Shown here: positions 1-8,028 of the stretch, one piece after another
Layout of the letters: every line of letters starts with the position of its first letter
How positions within the stretch are numbered: the first letter of the stretch is position 1
From: an uncultured Clostridia bacterium
GTDB lineage: Bacteria; Bacillota; Clostridia; Oscillospirales; Acutalibacteraceae
Assembly (NCBI GenBank): GCA_937884975.1
Contig: CAKZZS010000004.1
Location: 1-13,529 of the forward strand
Length of the DNA: 13,529 nt
Reading direction: 5' to 3'
Program-made: the position numbers and the translations under genes
Notes under the pieces: generated by a model
Seen by the model: the letters and a program-made list of their open reading frames with translations, nothing else
Told to the model about the DNA's origin: nothing
The model's database searches: none

Positions 1-1
1 G

Positions 2-20
2 GGGCGAGCTGTGCTCGCCC
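2..20. repeat. REP-like palindrome, copy 1 (inverted orientation)
   Basis: A perfect 8-bp inverted repeat, GGGCGAGC / GCTCGCCC, around the loop TGT. It lies inside the open frame of the transposase remnant and encodes G-A-S-C-A-R-P. The flanks (an extra G on the left, GGGA on the right) match the reverse complement of copy 2, so this copy appears to point the other way. The window edge cuts the left flank, which limits this comparison. Confidence 0.8.
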
Positions 21-162
21 GGGAGTTTTCCTAACCGAAATCGGTAAAATCGTAGAAGATGAAATAATAAACCTTAATAATATCTATTACGGAGTCTCGA
101 TTGAAAAATACGTTGTAATGCCAAACCATATTCATCTTTTGATTATGATTGATATTGAATAC

Positions 163-181
163 GGGCGAGCTCAGCTCGCCC
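163..181. repeat. REP-like palindrome, copy 2
   Basis: Arms GGGCGAGC (163-170) and GCTCGCCC (174-181) surround the loop TCA; the arms equal those of copy 1. It is followed by CTAC. It sits in frame in the transposase remnant, adding G-R-A-Q-L-A-P just after the HUH-containing strand, at a place where a surface linker would tolerate extra residues. It is the best preserved of the three copies. Confidence 0.85.
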
Positions 182-392
182 CTACAGCGTCGCATATTAT
201 TCAGCAATTCAAAGGTAAAATTACAAAGCGGTATGGAAGGTCTGTTTGGCAAAAAGGCTTCCATGACCACATCATACGCAATGAAGAGGATTTTTAAATG
301 CATTGGCAATACATTAACGAAAATCCGAAAAAGTGGCTGATGGGCAAGGACGAATATTACGCATAAGCTTTTAGTTTTATTAGAAAACCGAC

Positions 393-411
393 GGGCGGAT
401 GATATCCGCTT
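393..411. repeat. REP-like palindrome, copy 3 (variant arms)
   Basis: GGGCGGAT (393-400), loop GAT (401-403), ATCCGCTT (404-411). Six Watson-Crick pairs plus two G-T (G-U) pairs give the same 8-bp arm and 3-nt loop layout as copies 1 and 2. The left flank ACGGGCG and the right flank CTAC also match copy 2. It lies in the spacer between the transposase remnant and the yfhO-like gene. The arm sequence differs from the other copies on both sides, which keeps the pairing. It could instead be a chance hairpin, but the shared flanks argue against that. Confidence 0.6.
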
Positions 412-426
412 CTACGGTACAAGGAT

Positions 427-445
427 AGAGGAAATGAATAAATGA
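427..445 (+). promoter_or_regulatory. Ribosome site with a three-codon mini-ORF ahead of yfhO-like gene
   Basis: AGAGGA at 427-432 lies 9 nt before the ATG at 442 and sets that start. An earlier ATG at 434 opens a mini-ORF of three codons (ATG AAT AAA TGA) whose stop overlaps the real start as ATGA. The mini-ORF ATG is only 1 nt from the Shine-Dalgarno, too close for efficient use, so 442 is preferred. No clear -35/-10 pair is visible in 367-441; the operon may be transcribed from further upstream. Confidence 0.45.
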
Positions 446-3090
446 AAAACGCATTTAAAAATAATATATGCTGTTTTGCTTCGGCAATTTTTGCCGGGGT
501 GTTCTTCCTTTTTGCGTGTTATCATTTCAGCGTTTTTCCCTTTGGAGATGAATACTGCCTTTTCAAAATTGACCTTGTTCACCAGTATGCTCCGATGCTT
601 ACGAATCTTTACGATTTGATTAAGGAGGGTAAAGAAATAACCTATTCGTGGAATGCAGGACTCGGTTATTCCTTTATCGGCAATTTCTTTACTTATATTG
701 CGAGTCCGTTTAATCTTCTTGTTTTACTTTTCAAGCGAGAAAACATTCCCGACGCAGTGAGCGTCATCATTCTTCTTAAGTCAATGCTTACTGCCGGCAG
801 CTTTTCCTATTATCTTAAAAAGACGTTTGAAAAAACCGACGCGGTAAATGTCGGCTTCAGTCTCCTTTACGCCTTTTCGGGTTGGTTTGTCGCATATAAC
901 TGGAACATTATGTGGCTTGACGTTCTGTTCTGCCTGCCGCTTGCCGCAGTCGGAGTTCAGAATATTATTAAAGAAAAAAAGTTCGTTTTATATATTCTTG
1001 TTCTTGCGTACAGCATTTTTACAAGCTACTATACGGCTTATATGCTCTGCCTGTTTTTATGCCTGTATTTCATTTATTATTACTTTACCTCTACCGAGGT
1101 CAAAAAAGATTTTTCTCTCGGGCTTTTTAAAAGCAATTTCTTCAAAAGCGCAAGGATGTTTGCCCTTTCCTCCGTTACCGCGGCTTGTCTTGCGGCGGTT
1201 GCGGTTATACCGATGATTTTTGTCCTTAAGAAAAGCTCGTCCGTGACGGATACATTCACGGGCCTTGAACTGTTTTTTAATCCGCTTTCCTTCTGGACGC
1301 AGCATTTTTCGGGCGTTCTTGCGGTGCTTCAGGGAAATAACGAATACGGCGCGCCGAACGTATGGTGCGGTATGCTTGCGGTTTTGCTTCTGCCCGTATA
1401 TTTTCTTTCAAAAAGTCAAACAAAAAAAGAGCGCGTCAGTGATTTGTGCCTTTGGCTCTTTATGGCTTTAAGTCTCGGAATAAATATTCTCTGTTTTGTA
1501 TGGTGCGGCTTTCATTTTCCGAACGGCTTCGGCGACCGCTTCTCGTTTATATACATTTTTATTACCTTAACAATAACTTTTAAGGCAATTTTAAAAATAA
1601 AGGAATATAAAACCGTAAGTGTTATTATTTCTTCAATTTGCGCGGCTTTGTTCATTACGGTTATGTATTTTTCGGGTATTGTAAAGGTCGAAAAATATAC
1701 ACTTATTATCGGTATCGGTTTTTCGGTTCTTTGGCTTGCCGTCTATTTTGTTTCAAAAATAAAAAAGCTCGACGTTTCCCTTTTAAAGATAGTTGTTCTG
1801 TTTTTCATTTGTATTGAAATAGTTTTTTCACAGCTTGAAAATCTTGACTTTAACTATTACAGGGCTGACTATGACGGAAACAGCGCGCAGATAAGAACGG
1901 CGCTTTCACTCGTTTCCCAAAAGGAGGACGAAAAGTTTTTCAGAGCGGAATCGGTGAATATCAGCGCGTATATCCTGCCGATGATAATAGGGTATAACGG
2001 GGTGTCGGATTATTCCTCCGCAACGGATTTTGCGGTTGCAAAAAGCCAGTGCGCGCTGGGTCTTAGCGGTAATAAGGAAAATTATTTTACATATCTTTCC
2101 CAGACACCCGTGTATAACAGCATTTTCTCAATTAAATATCTTACCGATTCGGGCTCGGTTTTGAAAAACAGTGAGCATTTTGACTTCTGCCTTGAAAATG
2201 AGGGGATTTCGGTCTATAAAAACAAGTATTCGCTTCCCTTGGGCTTTTGCGTCCCCGATTCGGTTAAGGATTATAGTTCCGAAACGGATACAAATCCGTT
2301 TTACCGGCAGAACGAATTATTTAAACTGATGTCAGGCGTTGACGGTACATTTAATTACTGTCAACCGGAAAATATAAAAACCGAAAATCTTTCCCTTTCC
2401 GTTTTTAATCAGAGTGACGATAAAGAGTATAAGTGCTTTACGGCACAGATTAAGGACACGGACGAAACGGGATATGTCACATTTGAATATGTCCTGCCGA
2501 AGGACGGCGAATACTATTTTTCCTGCGATTATAAAACCTGCGCCGACGGAGCCGAAATCAGTGTTTCGGGCGAGAGAATTCCTTTTGCGGGCAGAATGAG
2601 CAATATTACTTACGAGCCGAAGGGAATTGTTCCGCTCGGCAATATCGGGTCGGGTCAGGCGGTTGAAATAAGGCTCCCCGTGGATAAAAAGACCGAAGGA
2701 AAACCGATTTGTGTTTATGTCGCTTCGTTTAATAAGGATAAGTTTATTGAGGGTTATAACAGATTAAGTGAGCATACGCTAAAGCTTTCCGAATTCGAAA
2801 ACACCCGTTTTAAAGGCACGGTTACGGCTGACGAAAGCTGCCTGCTGTTTACGTCAATTCCTTTTGACAGAGGCTGGCATATAACCGTTGACGGAAAACC
2901 AGTCCGTGAAAGTGAAATTGTCGCCGTTGATAATGCATATATTTCGGTTCCACTGACAAAGGGAGAGCACACGGTTGAATTCAGCTTCTTCCCGGTAGGA
3001 CTTAAAACGGGCGCGGCTGTTTCTTCATTAACGGCAGTCGGATTTATTGCATTTCTTTTAATAAGAAAAAAGAGAGGAAAAAGCATTTGA
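442..3090 (+). CDS. YfhO-family multi-pass membrane protein (GT-C-like glycosyltransferase)
   Basis: An 882-residue protein of the YfhO family, of usual length. Bacillus YfhO is implicated in adding sugars from a polyprenyl-phosphate donor to lipoteichoic acid on the outer face of the membrane; the acceptor here is unknown. A first membrane helix (about 10-30) is followed by the family signature: acidic loop residue D44, H-Q-Y at 47-49, then W-N-A-G-L-G-Y and S-P-F-N-L-L. Many hydrophobic segments run to about residue 475. A large extracytoplasmic region (about 480-850) ends in the typical beta-rich S-I-P-F-D-R-G-W ... V-D-G-K-P block. A final helix (about 852-873) is followed by a basic tail, R-K-K-R-G-K. 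It is the first gene of the operon in view. Its TGA stop overlaps the TTG start of the flippase. Membership is clear; the exact reaction is inferred. Confidence 0.88.
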   Translation: MKNAFKNNICCFASAIFAGVFFLFACYHFSVFPFGDEYCLFKIDLVHQYAPMLTNLYDLIKEGKEITYSWNAGLGYSFIGNFFTYIASPFNLLVLLFKRENIPDAVSVIILLKSMLTAGSFSYYLKKTFEKTDAVNVGFSLLYAFSGWFVAYNWNIMWLDVLFCLPLAAVGVQNIIKEKKFVLYILVLAYSIFTSYYTAYMLCLFLCLYFIYYYFTSTEVKKDFSLGLFKSNFFKSARMFALSSVTAACLAAVAVIPMIFVLKKSSSVTDTFTGLELFFNPLSFWTQHFSGVLAVLQGNNEYGAPNVWCGMLAVLLLPVYFLSKSQTKKERVSDLCLWLFMALSLGINILCFVWCGFHFPNGFGDRFSFIYIFITLTITFKAILKIKEYKTVSVIISSICAALFITVMYFSGIVKVEKYTLIIGIGFSVLWLAVYFVSKIKKLDVSLLKIVVLFFICIEIVFSQLENLDFNYYRADYDGNSAQIRTALSLVSQKEDEKFFRAESVNISAYILPMIIGYNGVSDYSSATDFAVAKSQCALGLSGNKENYFTYLSQTPVYNSIFSIKYLTDSGSVLKNSEHFDFCLENEGISVYKNKYSLPLGFCVPDSVKDYSSETDTNPFYRQNELFKLMSGVDGTFNYCQPENIKTENLSLSVFNQSDDKEYKCFTAQIKDTDETGYVTFEYVLPKDGEYYFSCDYKTCADGAEISVSGERIPFAGRMSNITYEPKGIVPLGNIGSGQAVEIRLPVDKKTEGKPICVYVASFNKDKFIEGYNRLSEHTLKLSEFENTRFKGTVTADESCLLFTSIPFDRGWHITVDGKPVRESEIVAVDNAYISVPLTKGEHTVEFSFFPVGLKTGAAVSSLTAVGFIAFLLIRKKRGKSI

Positions 3091-4292
3091 CGAAGAAAAG
3101 CGAAAAACTGAATTTTGAAAAAAACGCTGTATTTATGCTTGTTATGTCTGCTCTTGCGAGCGGATTTAACTACCTGTTCCAGATTATTTCGGGCAGGCTT
3201 CTTACAAAGGAGGATTACGGCGCGCTTAATTCTGTTTTTTCGGTAGTAAATATTGTAACGGTTGCAGGCGTTGCGCTGGGGCTTAGCATTGCAAAAAGCA
3301 TTTCCCAAAACAGTGATAAAATCGGCTCAAAGACAAAAAGAATTCTTTCGATTTGTCTTTTAGCTTTCCCCGTATTTGTTTTTGCGGTTTTTCTTGCAAT
3401 GTATTTTATGGATTACCCGATTAAAACAGCCTTGCTTACGGCAATTACGACTTATCTTGTGAGCGTTTCCTATGTTTTCCACGGCACTCTGCAGGGCAAG
3501 CAGATGTTTTCAAGGGTCGGAGTTTTCGGAGTGATTATGCCTGCGGTAAAGTGCATTGTCGGGTCGGTTCTTTTAATACTCAGTCTCGGCTTTGATTCGG
3601 CGCTTTTGGCTATTGCTTTGGGCAGTGTTCTGAGCATGGCTTTCGGTTATTTTGCATTAAAAAATGAAACCGATTTTTCCGAAAAGAGCGTGAAATTCAG
3701 TGAGGTTTCGCCCGTGTTCGGATTTCTCTTTTTTACGCTTGTTTCCTCGCTTGTGCTTGTTTTCTACAACAACATTGACATTCTTCTTGTCAGAAGATAC
3801 TTTTCCGAATACGACGTCGGAATTTACAGCTGTTCCGCGCTGTTCGGGAAAATAATTCTTTATATTCCCGCAATTCTTACAACAATTATGTTCCCGAAGG
3901 CGGCGCAGAACTCAAAGGATAAGTCAATTCTCATTAAGACGCTTTCCTACTCGTTCTTGATTTCCTCTGTCTCTTCGGTTATACTCTATGTATTAAGGAA
4001 CTTTATTATAAAAATCATTATGGGCGCTGAATTTTTACCGGCAGGGGAGTATATTCTTGCGCTTATTGCGGAAATTCTTCCGCTTGTGCTTATTACGGTT
4101 CTTGTCAATTATCTTATCGCAAAAGGCGACAAATGGTATGTAACAACGGCGTGCGCAGTGAGCGTACTGTTTATAGTTCTGGCGGCTCATTTCTTCCATT
4201 CGGGCATTAAAGCTCTTTTGCTTTCGCTGTCCGCGGTGTATGTGTGCCTGTTTGTAATTCTTTTAATCAGGGGTTTGAAAAAAGATGCGTGA
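3087..4292 (+). CDS. Wzx-like polysaccharide flippase (MOP/MATE superfamily)
   Basis: A 401-residue, very hydrophobic protein with about 12 predicted membrane segments, of the Wzx/RfbX polysaccharide-transporter type. It would flip undecaprenyl-pyrophosphate-linked oligosaccharide across the cytoplasmic membrane. The opening block is typical: a basic tail, then a first helix and the stretch I-S-G-R-L-L-T-K-E-D-Y-G-A-L-N, where flippases carry their conserved G-R-x-L...D-Y-G. The start is a TTG at 3087 whose last two bases belong to the preceding TGA stop. AGAGGA at 3073-3078 lies 8 nt upstream and supports this rare start. The protein is a little short for the family, mostly in the loops. The partners around it suggest a glycan exported as repeat units, but no Wzy polymerase is in the window. 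Confidence 0.87.
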   Translation: MTKKSEKLNFEKNAVFMLVMSALASGFNYLFQIISGRLLTKEDYGALNSVFSVVNIVTVAGVALGLSIAKSISQNSDKIGSKTKRILSICLLAFPVFVFAVFLAMYFMDYPIKTALLTAITTYLVSVSYVFHGTLQGKQMFSRVGVFGVIMPAVKCIVGSVLLILSLGFDSALLAIALGSVLSMAFGYFALKNETDFSEKSVKFSEVSPVFGFLFFTLVSSLVLVFYNNIDILLVRRYFSEYDVGIYSCSALFGKIILYIPAILTTIMFPKAAQNSKDKSILIKTLSYSFLISSVSSVILYVLRNFIIKIIMGAEFLPAGEYILALIAEILPLVLITVLVNYLIAKGDKWYVTTACAVSVLFIVLAAHFFHSGIKALLLSLSAVYVCLFVILLIRGLKKDA

Positions 4293-5409
4293 AGGCTTTC
4301 TTGTGTTCTTTGTGGGAACGGTAGCTGAATATATCAAGCTTTTTCCGATTATCGAAGAGGCAAAGAAGCAGTCTGCTCATTTTAAGGTGATAGTGAGCGG
4401 ACAGAACGAGATTAAAGATACCGATATTGCAAAAAAGACAAGCCTTAAAATTGATTTGCAGTTAAGCAGTGAAGAGGACATTGTTAAAAATGTTTTCGGC
4501 CTTTTTTACTGGTTTTTTAAAACTGTGTTTTCCTCAAAAAAGAAGATTAAAAATGCGTTTTCGGACGTTGATTTTGAAAATTCGGTTATGGTTGTTCACG
4601 GCGATACGCTTTCAACCGTTATGGGCGCTGTGCTTGCAAAAAAGCTTAAAATGAAATTAGCCCACGTTGAAGCCGGACTTCGTTCACATCATCTGCTTGA
4701 GCCGTTCCCGGAGGAAATTGACAGACTTATTGTAAGTAAGAAAGCCGATATTGATTTTTGTCAGGGCGATTTGGCGGTTTCAAATCTGAAAAACAGTAAG
4801 GGACAGGTTATTAACACAAAGTATAATACCATAATCGATGCCATAGGCTTTGCCGAAAAGGCGCAGGGAAATAACCCGATTTTTGAAAAATTAAACGGCG
4901 TTCCCTACGGAGTATTCGTCATTCACAGGCAGGAAAACCTTCTCAAAAAGCACCTTGTCAACAGCATCGTCGAAAAGGCAATTGAAATTTCGAAGGATAT
5001 AAAAATTGTATTTGTTCTCCATCAGATTACGGAAAATACGCTTAAAAAATATAATCTTTACGACCGCCTTTGTGAAAATGAAAATATTTTAATCACAAGG
5101 CGGATGGACTATTTTGATTTTACAAAGGTGCTTATGAACAGCAGCTTTGTAATTACCGACGGCGGCAGTAATCAGGAGGAGCTTAATTATATGGGTAAGC
5201 CCACTCTTGTACTGCGTACTGCAACCGAAAGGAACGAGGGACTGGGTAAAAATGCCGTAATGTATGACGGCGATTTTGAAAGAATAAGCGAGTTTTCAAA
5301 AACGTATACGAATTTTGCCTGTGATAAAACTGTTCCCGATTTTTCGCCGTCGGAATGTATATGTAATCACCTTATAGAAATTCAAAAGGGTGGTAACAAA
5401 AATGAATGA
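4285..5409 (+). CDS. UDP-N-acetylglucosamine 2-epimerase family protein (WecB-like, divergent)
   Basis: A 374-residue cytoplasmic protein of the Epimerase_2 (GT-B fold) family, which interconverts UDP-GlcNAc and UDP-ManNAc. Visible motifs: G-T-V-A-E-Y-I-K (11-18), H-G-D-T (105-108), H-V-E-A-G-L-R-S (127-134), P-F-P-E-E-I-D-R (140-147), H-R-Q-E-N (214-218), D-G-G-S-N-Q-E-E (292-299) and R-T-A-T-E-R-N-E-G (311-319). The acidic residues matching E. coli WecB D95, E117 and E131 are kept as D107, E129 and E143. The usual G-T-R-P-E has become G-T-V-A-E, and D-S-G-G has become D-G-G-S, so the substrate may not be plain UDP-GlcNAc. The ATG at 4285 overlaps the flippase gene by 8 bp. Length matches the family. 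A hydrolysing epimerase or a related sugar-nucleotide enzyme are alternatives. Confidence 0.82.
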   Translation: MREGFLVFFVGTVAEYIKLFPIIEEAKKQSAHFKVIVSGQNEIKDTDIAKKTSLKIDLQLSSEEDIVKNVFGLFYWFFKTVFSSKKKIKNAFSDVDFENSVMVVHGDTLSTVMGAVLAKKLKMKLAHVEAGLRSHHLLEPFPEEIDRLIVSKKADIDFCQGDLAVSNLKNSKGQVINTKYNTIIDAIGFAEKAQGNNPIFEKLNGVPYGVFVIHRQENLLKKHLVNSIVEKAIEISKDIKIVFVLHQITENTLKKYNLYDRLCENENILITRRMDYFDFTKVLMNSSFVITDGGSNQEELNYMGKPTLVLRTATERNEGLGKNAVMYDGDFERISEFSKTYTNFACDKTVPDFSPSECICNHLIEIQKGGNKNE

Positions 5410-6409
5410 TAAGGTTTTTTCAATTATTATCCCGACCTATAACTCGGAAAAGACGTTGCGTTTTACTCTTGATTCGGTCAAAGCGCAGAAATACGATTTA
5501 AGTAAGGTTGAAGGTCTTGTTATTGACGGCGGTTCAAAGGATTCGACCTTGGAAATCGCCGAAGAATACGATTTTGTAAAAATACTAAAAAACGAAAAAC
5601 GGCTTCCCGAATTTGCAAAGCTTATCGGCTTTAACGAGGCAAAGGGTAAGTACATTGTCAAAATGGACTCGGACGAGGCTTTCTTTTCCGAAGACGTTTT
5701 ATCTCGCCGTGAAAAGGCGTTTGAGCGGTTCGAAAATTCACATTTGCTGGTTGCCGACATTGTAAAATACGTTCCCGTTTCAAAAAAGGAAGCGGCAGGG
5801 AATTATCTGAATGCCTGCGGCGACCCGTTTTCGTATTTTATTTACAGACCGAAAAAGACTATTCTTTCTTCTTTTAAAAAGAATGTTAAAACAGGCGGAG
5901 AGGATAACGCCTTTTTGCTCGGATTTTCGGAAAACGATAAAAGGCCCATAGCCGACGGAGGGACGACAACCTTTGACAGGGAATTTCTTCTCGAAAGGTT
6001 TCGGGAAAGAACTAACGATATTGATTTCATCTGTTCCGTTTCGGACAGAATTCTTGATGACACGGGCAACTGTATCTGCATAAAGGACGATACGGTTTTG
6101 CACCGCTCGGACGCAGGGTTTAAAAGGTATCTTTCAAAAATCAGATTCAGAATTATCAACAATATTTTTCATAAAAACGAATCGGGCTTTTCTTCAAGAA
6201 AAGCATCTGACGGCAAGCGAAAATATCTTTTCCCGTTATATACGCTTTCGTTTGTTTTTCCGTTGATTGATTCGGTTTTTCTTATGTTTAAATATAAAGA
6301 CATAGGAATGCTTCTTCACGTTTTCTATTGCTATTACACCTGTTTTTTCATTGTCTGGTATTCACTTCTTTCATTATTAAAAATAAACAAAACAAACACG
6401 GAGTATTAA
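5402..6409 (+). CDS. Family 2 glycosyltransferase with C-terminal membrane segments
   Basis: A 335-residue protein with an N-terminal GT-A domain. F-S-I-I-I-P-T-Y-N (6-14) is the nucleotide-binding strand, V-I-D-G-G-S-K-D-S-T (40-49) the second motif, and D-S-D (89-91, in V-K-M-D-S-D-E) the metal-binding DxD. Two hydrophobic stretches (about 275-298 and 303-328) suggest membrane anchoring. It would transfer a sugar to a lipid-linked intermediate on the cytoplasmic face. The ATG at 5402 is chosen over an in-frame GTG at 5390: AGGGTGG (5387-5393) is properly spaced for 5402 but covers the GTG. With this start the gene overlaps the epimerase by 8 bp, the same as the previous junction. Two C-terminal helices recall polyprenyl-phosphate sugar synthases, but the catalytic domain looks like an ordinary GT2. 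The sugar cannot be named. Confidence 0.85.
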   Translation: MNDKVFSIIIPTYNSEKTLRFTLDSVKAQKYDLSKVEGLVIDGGSKDSTLEIAEEYDFVKILKNEKRLPEFAKLIGFNEAKGKYIVKMDSDEAFFSEDVLSRREKAFERFENSHLLVADIVKYVPVSKKEAAGNYLNACGDPFSYFIYRPKKTILSSFKKNVKTGGEDNAFLLGFSENDKRPIADGGTTTFDREFLLERFRERTNDIDFICSVSDRILDDTGNCICIKDDTVLHRSDAGFKRYLSKIRFRIINNIFHKNESGFSSRKASDGKRKYLFPLYTLSFVFPLIDSVFLMFKYKDIGMLLHVFYCYYTCFFIVWYSLLSLLKINKTNTEY

Positions 6410-6410
6410 A

Positions 6411-8006
6411 ATGAAAAAAGAGTTGCGTTATGAAACGCCGTACGAGCTTTTAAAGTCTATATGGGAAAAGATTTCGGCTACGGATAAATTTGCGTTTTTC
6501 TGCGGCTTTGCCGTCTGTATTGCGGTTAATCTTTTTGTTTATACAAACACCTGCTTTGTCCACGATTCAATTCAGCTTTTTAACGAATCGACGGGACTTA
6601 CAAACGGGCGCTTGCTTGTAGGTCCGCTGATGTCTGTTTTCAATAAAATGCAGCTTCCGTGGCTTATAGGACTGTTTTCAAGTCTTATAATGGGACTGAT
6701 TACCGTTTATCTTGCAAAGGTGTTTCATATAACAAATAAGCTTTATATTATATTGTTTGCAGGAATTGTCATTACAAGCGATACCGTTGTCGCTTCACAC
6801 GCTTATTTCGGCTCCCTGCACATTTTCTTTCTTTCGCTGCTTCTTGCGGTAATGGCGGTTTATTATTCGGATATAAAAAAATACGGCTTTATTATTTCCG
6901 CGGTCCTTCTTTTAGTCAGCATTCTTATGTACCAGGCATATCTTGCTACTGCAATTTGTCTTTTCATTTTCAAGCTGATTTACAATATTCTTAAAAAAGA
7001 CAGCGGCATTAAGGAAAATCTTATTCTGACGGCAAAATATGCGTCGATAACGGTTGTTTCCACGGGAGCGTATTTTATAATCTGGAAAATTGTTCTTCAT
7101 TTTGCAAACGCCGAAACGGTCAGCTATTACGCTTACGAAGGACTTGCAAACGGCTTTTCCTTTACGGATTTGATAATGAATTTCGGCTATTCCTGCGCGG
7201 CTACGGTTCAGCAGATAGCAGGAATTACGCCATACGGCTTTTACGGCTTATGCTCTGTATCAGCGGTTCTTTCTATTCTTTGCGTTGTCATTCTTTTTGC
7301 TTCAAAAAAGTCGAAGGTAAATCAGTTGTTTACGGCAATTTACATTCTCGCTTATCTCTATTCGGCAAATATTATGTATCTGTTCTCGGGCAGCGTTGTC
7401 TACGCTCTTACGGTGTTCGCGTCGGTGCTTTCGCTTGCGGCGCTGCTGTCGCTTCTTGACGACAGAGAGATAATCGGAAACGTCAAGGCAGGGAAAGCTA
7501 TAAGTTATTTTTCTTCGCTCCTTTGCGCCGTTCTTATTTTAGGTCAGGCGGTTTATGCGAATACGGCGTATCTTAAAATAAAGGTCAACTACGACAACGC
7601 GTGGAGCCTTGCGACAAGAATTGTTGACAGAATTGAACAGACGGAGGGCTTTGACGAAAACAAGAATATAGTTTTGCTCGGCGACGTTTCAAGAGTAACC
7701 GAATACGACTATAATCTTGACATATATAAAAGGGCGAGCTATCCGTTCAAAAGTAATCTAAAATTCTCTTTCCCCATTTACAATAACGGCATAACCTACC
7801 CCCTGACTCTTAAATGGTTTATGGAGCAGGAAATGGATATGGACGTAAGTATTGAGGTAAACCCCGAAAGATATGAGAATTATACAATAAGCGCTTTCCC
7901 CGATAAGGACTCGGTTAAGCAAAACGGGGACGATATAATCGTAGGCGTTAATATTTCAAGAAGCTTTGAAGATGAGGATAGGCTGTATAATCAGACTGCC
8001 AGTTAA
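6411..8006 (+). CDS. GtrII-like membrane glucosyltransferase-domain protein
   Basis: A 531-residue membrane protein: a short cytoplasmic N-terminus, then about 10 hydrophobic segments (about 27-375), and a soluble C-terminal region of about 150 residues. The acidic first outer loop (V-H-D-S-I-Q-L-F) and the following G-R-L-L...G-P-L resemble the GtrII family of serotype-converting glucosyltransferases, GT-C-like enzymes that add glucose from polyprenyl-phosphate to surface glycans outside the membrane. Start ATG 6411 has CGGAG at 6400-6404, 6 nt upstream, and follows the previous stop by one base. It is the last gene before the terminator at 8029. The similarity is to the general layout and first loop, so the family call is likely but not certain; an uncharacterised GT-C protein is the alternative. 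Confidence 0.68.
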   Translation: MKKELRYETPYELLKSIWEKISATDKFAFFCGFAVCIAVNLFVYTNTCFVHDSIQLFNESTGLTNGRLLVGPLMSVFNKMQLPWLIGLFSSLIMGLITVYLAKVFHITNKLYIILFAGIVITSDTVVASHAYFGSLHIFFLSLLLAVMAVYYSDIKKYGFIISAVLLLVSILMYQAYLATAICLFIFKLIYNILKKDSGIKENLILTAKYASITVVSTGAYFIIWKIVLHFANAETVSYYAYEGLANGFSFTDLIMNFGYSCAATVQQIAGITPYGFYGLCSVSAVLSILCVVILFASKKSKVNQLFTAIYILAYLYSANIMYLFSGSVVYALTVFASVLSLAALLSLLDDREIIGNVKAGKAISYFSSLLCAVLILGQAVYANTAYLKIKVNYDNAWSLATRIVDRIEQTEGFDENKNIVLLGDVSRVTEYDYNLDIYKRASYPFKSNLKFSFPIYNNGITYPLTLKWFMEQEMDMDVSIEVNPERYENYTISAFPDKDSVKQNGDDIIVGVNISRSFEDEDRLYNQTAS

Positions 8007-8028
8007 ATAACAAGGCAATTTTCTTATT

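Larger units (their letters stand above)
1..366 (+). pseudogene. REP-associated/IS200-like Y1 transposase, 3' part, interrupted by in-frame stop
   Basis: Reading frame 1 runs open from the window edge to a TAA at 295-297, then continues in the same frame to TAA 364-366. The translation has the Y1-transposase HUH metal site, M-P-N-H-I-H at codons 40-45, then the family features W-Q-K-G-F-H-D-H-I-I-R-N-E-E-D (about 84-97). After the stop come W-Q-Y-I-N-E-N-P-K-K-W (102-112). Homologous family members read straight through this point, so the TAA looks like a nonsense mutation. It removes the tyrosine at codon 104, which by family alignment is the likely nucleophile. The family cuts and joins single-stranded DNA at REP-like hairpins, and two such hairpins lie within this frame. 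The N-terminal part is outside the window. A short translated fragment is possible, but an active enzyme is unlikely. Confidence 0.85.

Noticed and set aside
295..300. Recoding or readthrough of the TAA followed directly by ATG in the transposase
   Set aside because: No recoding signal is visible and the palindrome lies upstream rather than just downstream; a simple nonsense mutation is enough.
149..340. A 63-codon + strand frame within the transposase remnant
   Set aside because: It is out of frame with the HUH-transposase translation, which has clear family motifs; the overlap is incidental.
2754..3308. Long antisense open frame opposite the yfhO/flippase junction
   Set aside because: Composition-driven shadow of the sense genes; no family resemblance and no ribosome site.
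7734..7746. GGGCGAGC-like string within the GtrII-like gene, resembling a REP arm
   Set aside because: It has no matching second arm and no CTAC flank, so it is ordinary coding sequence.
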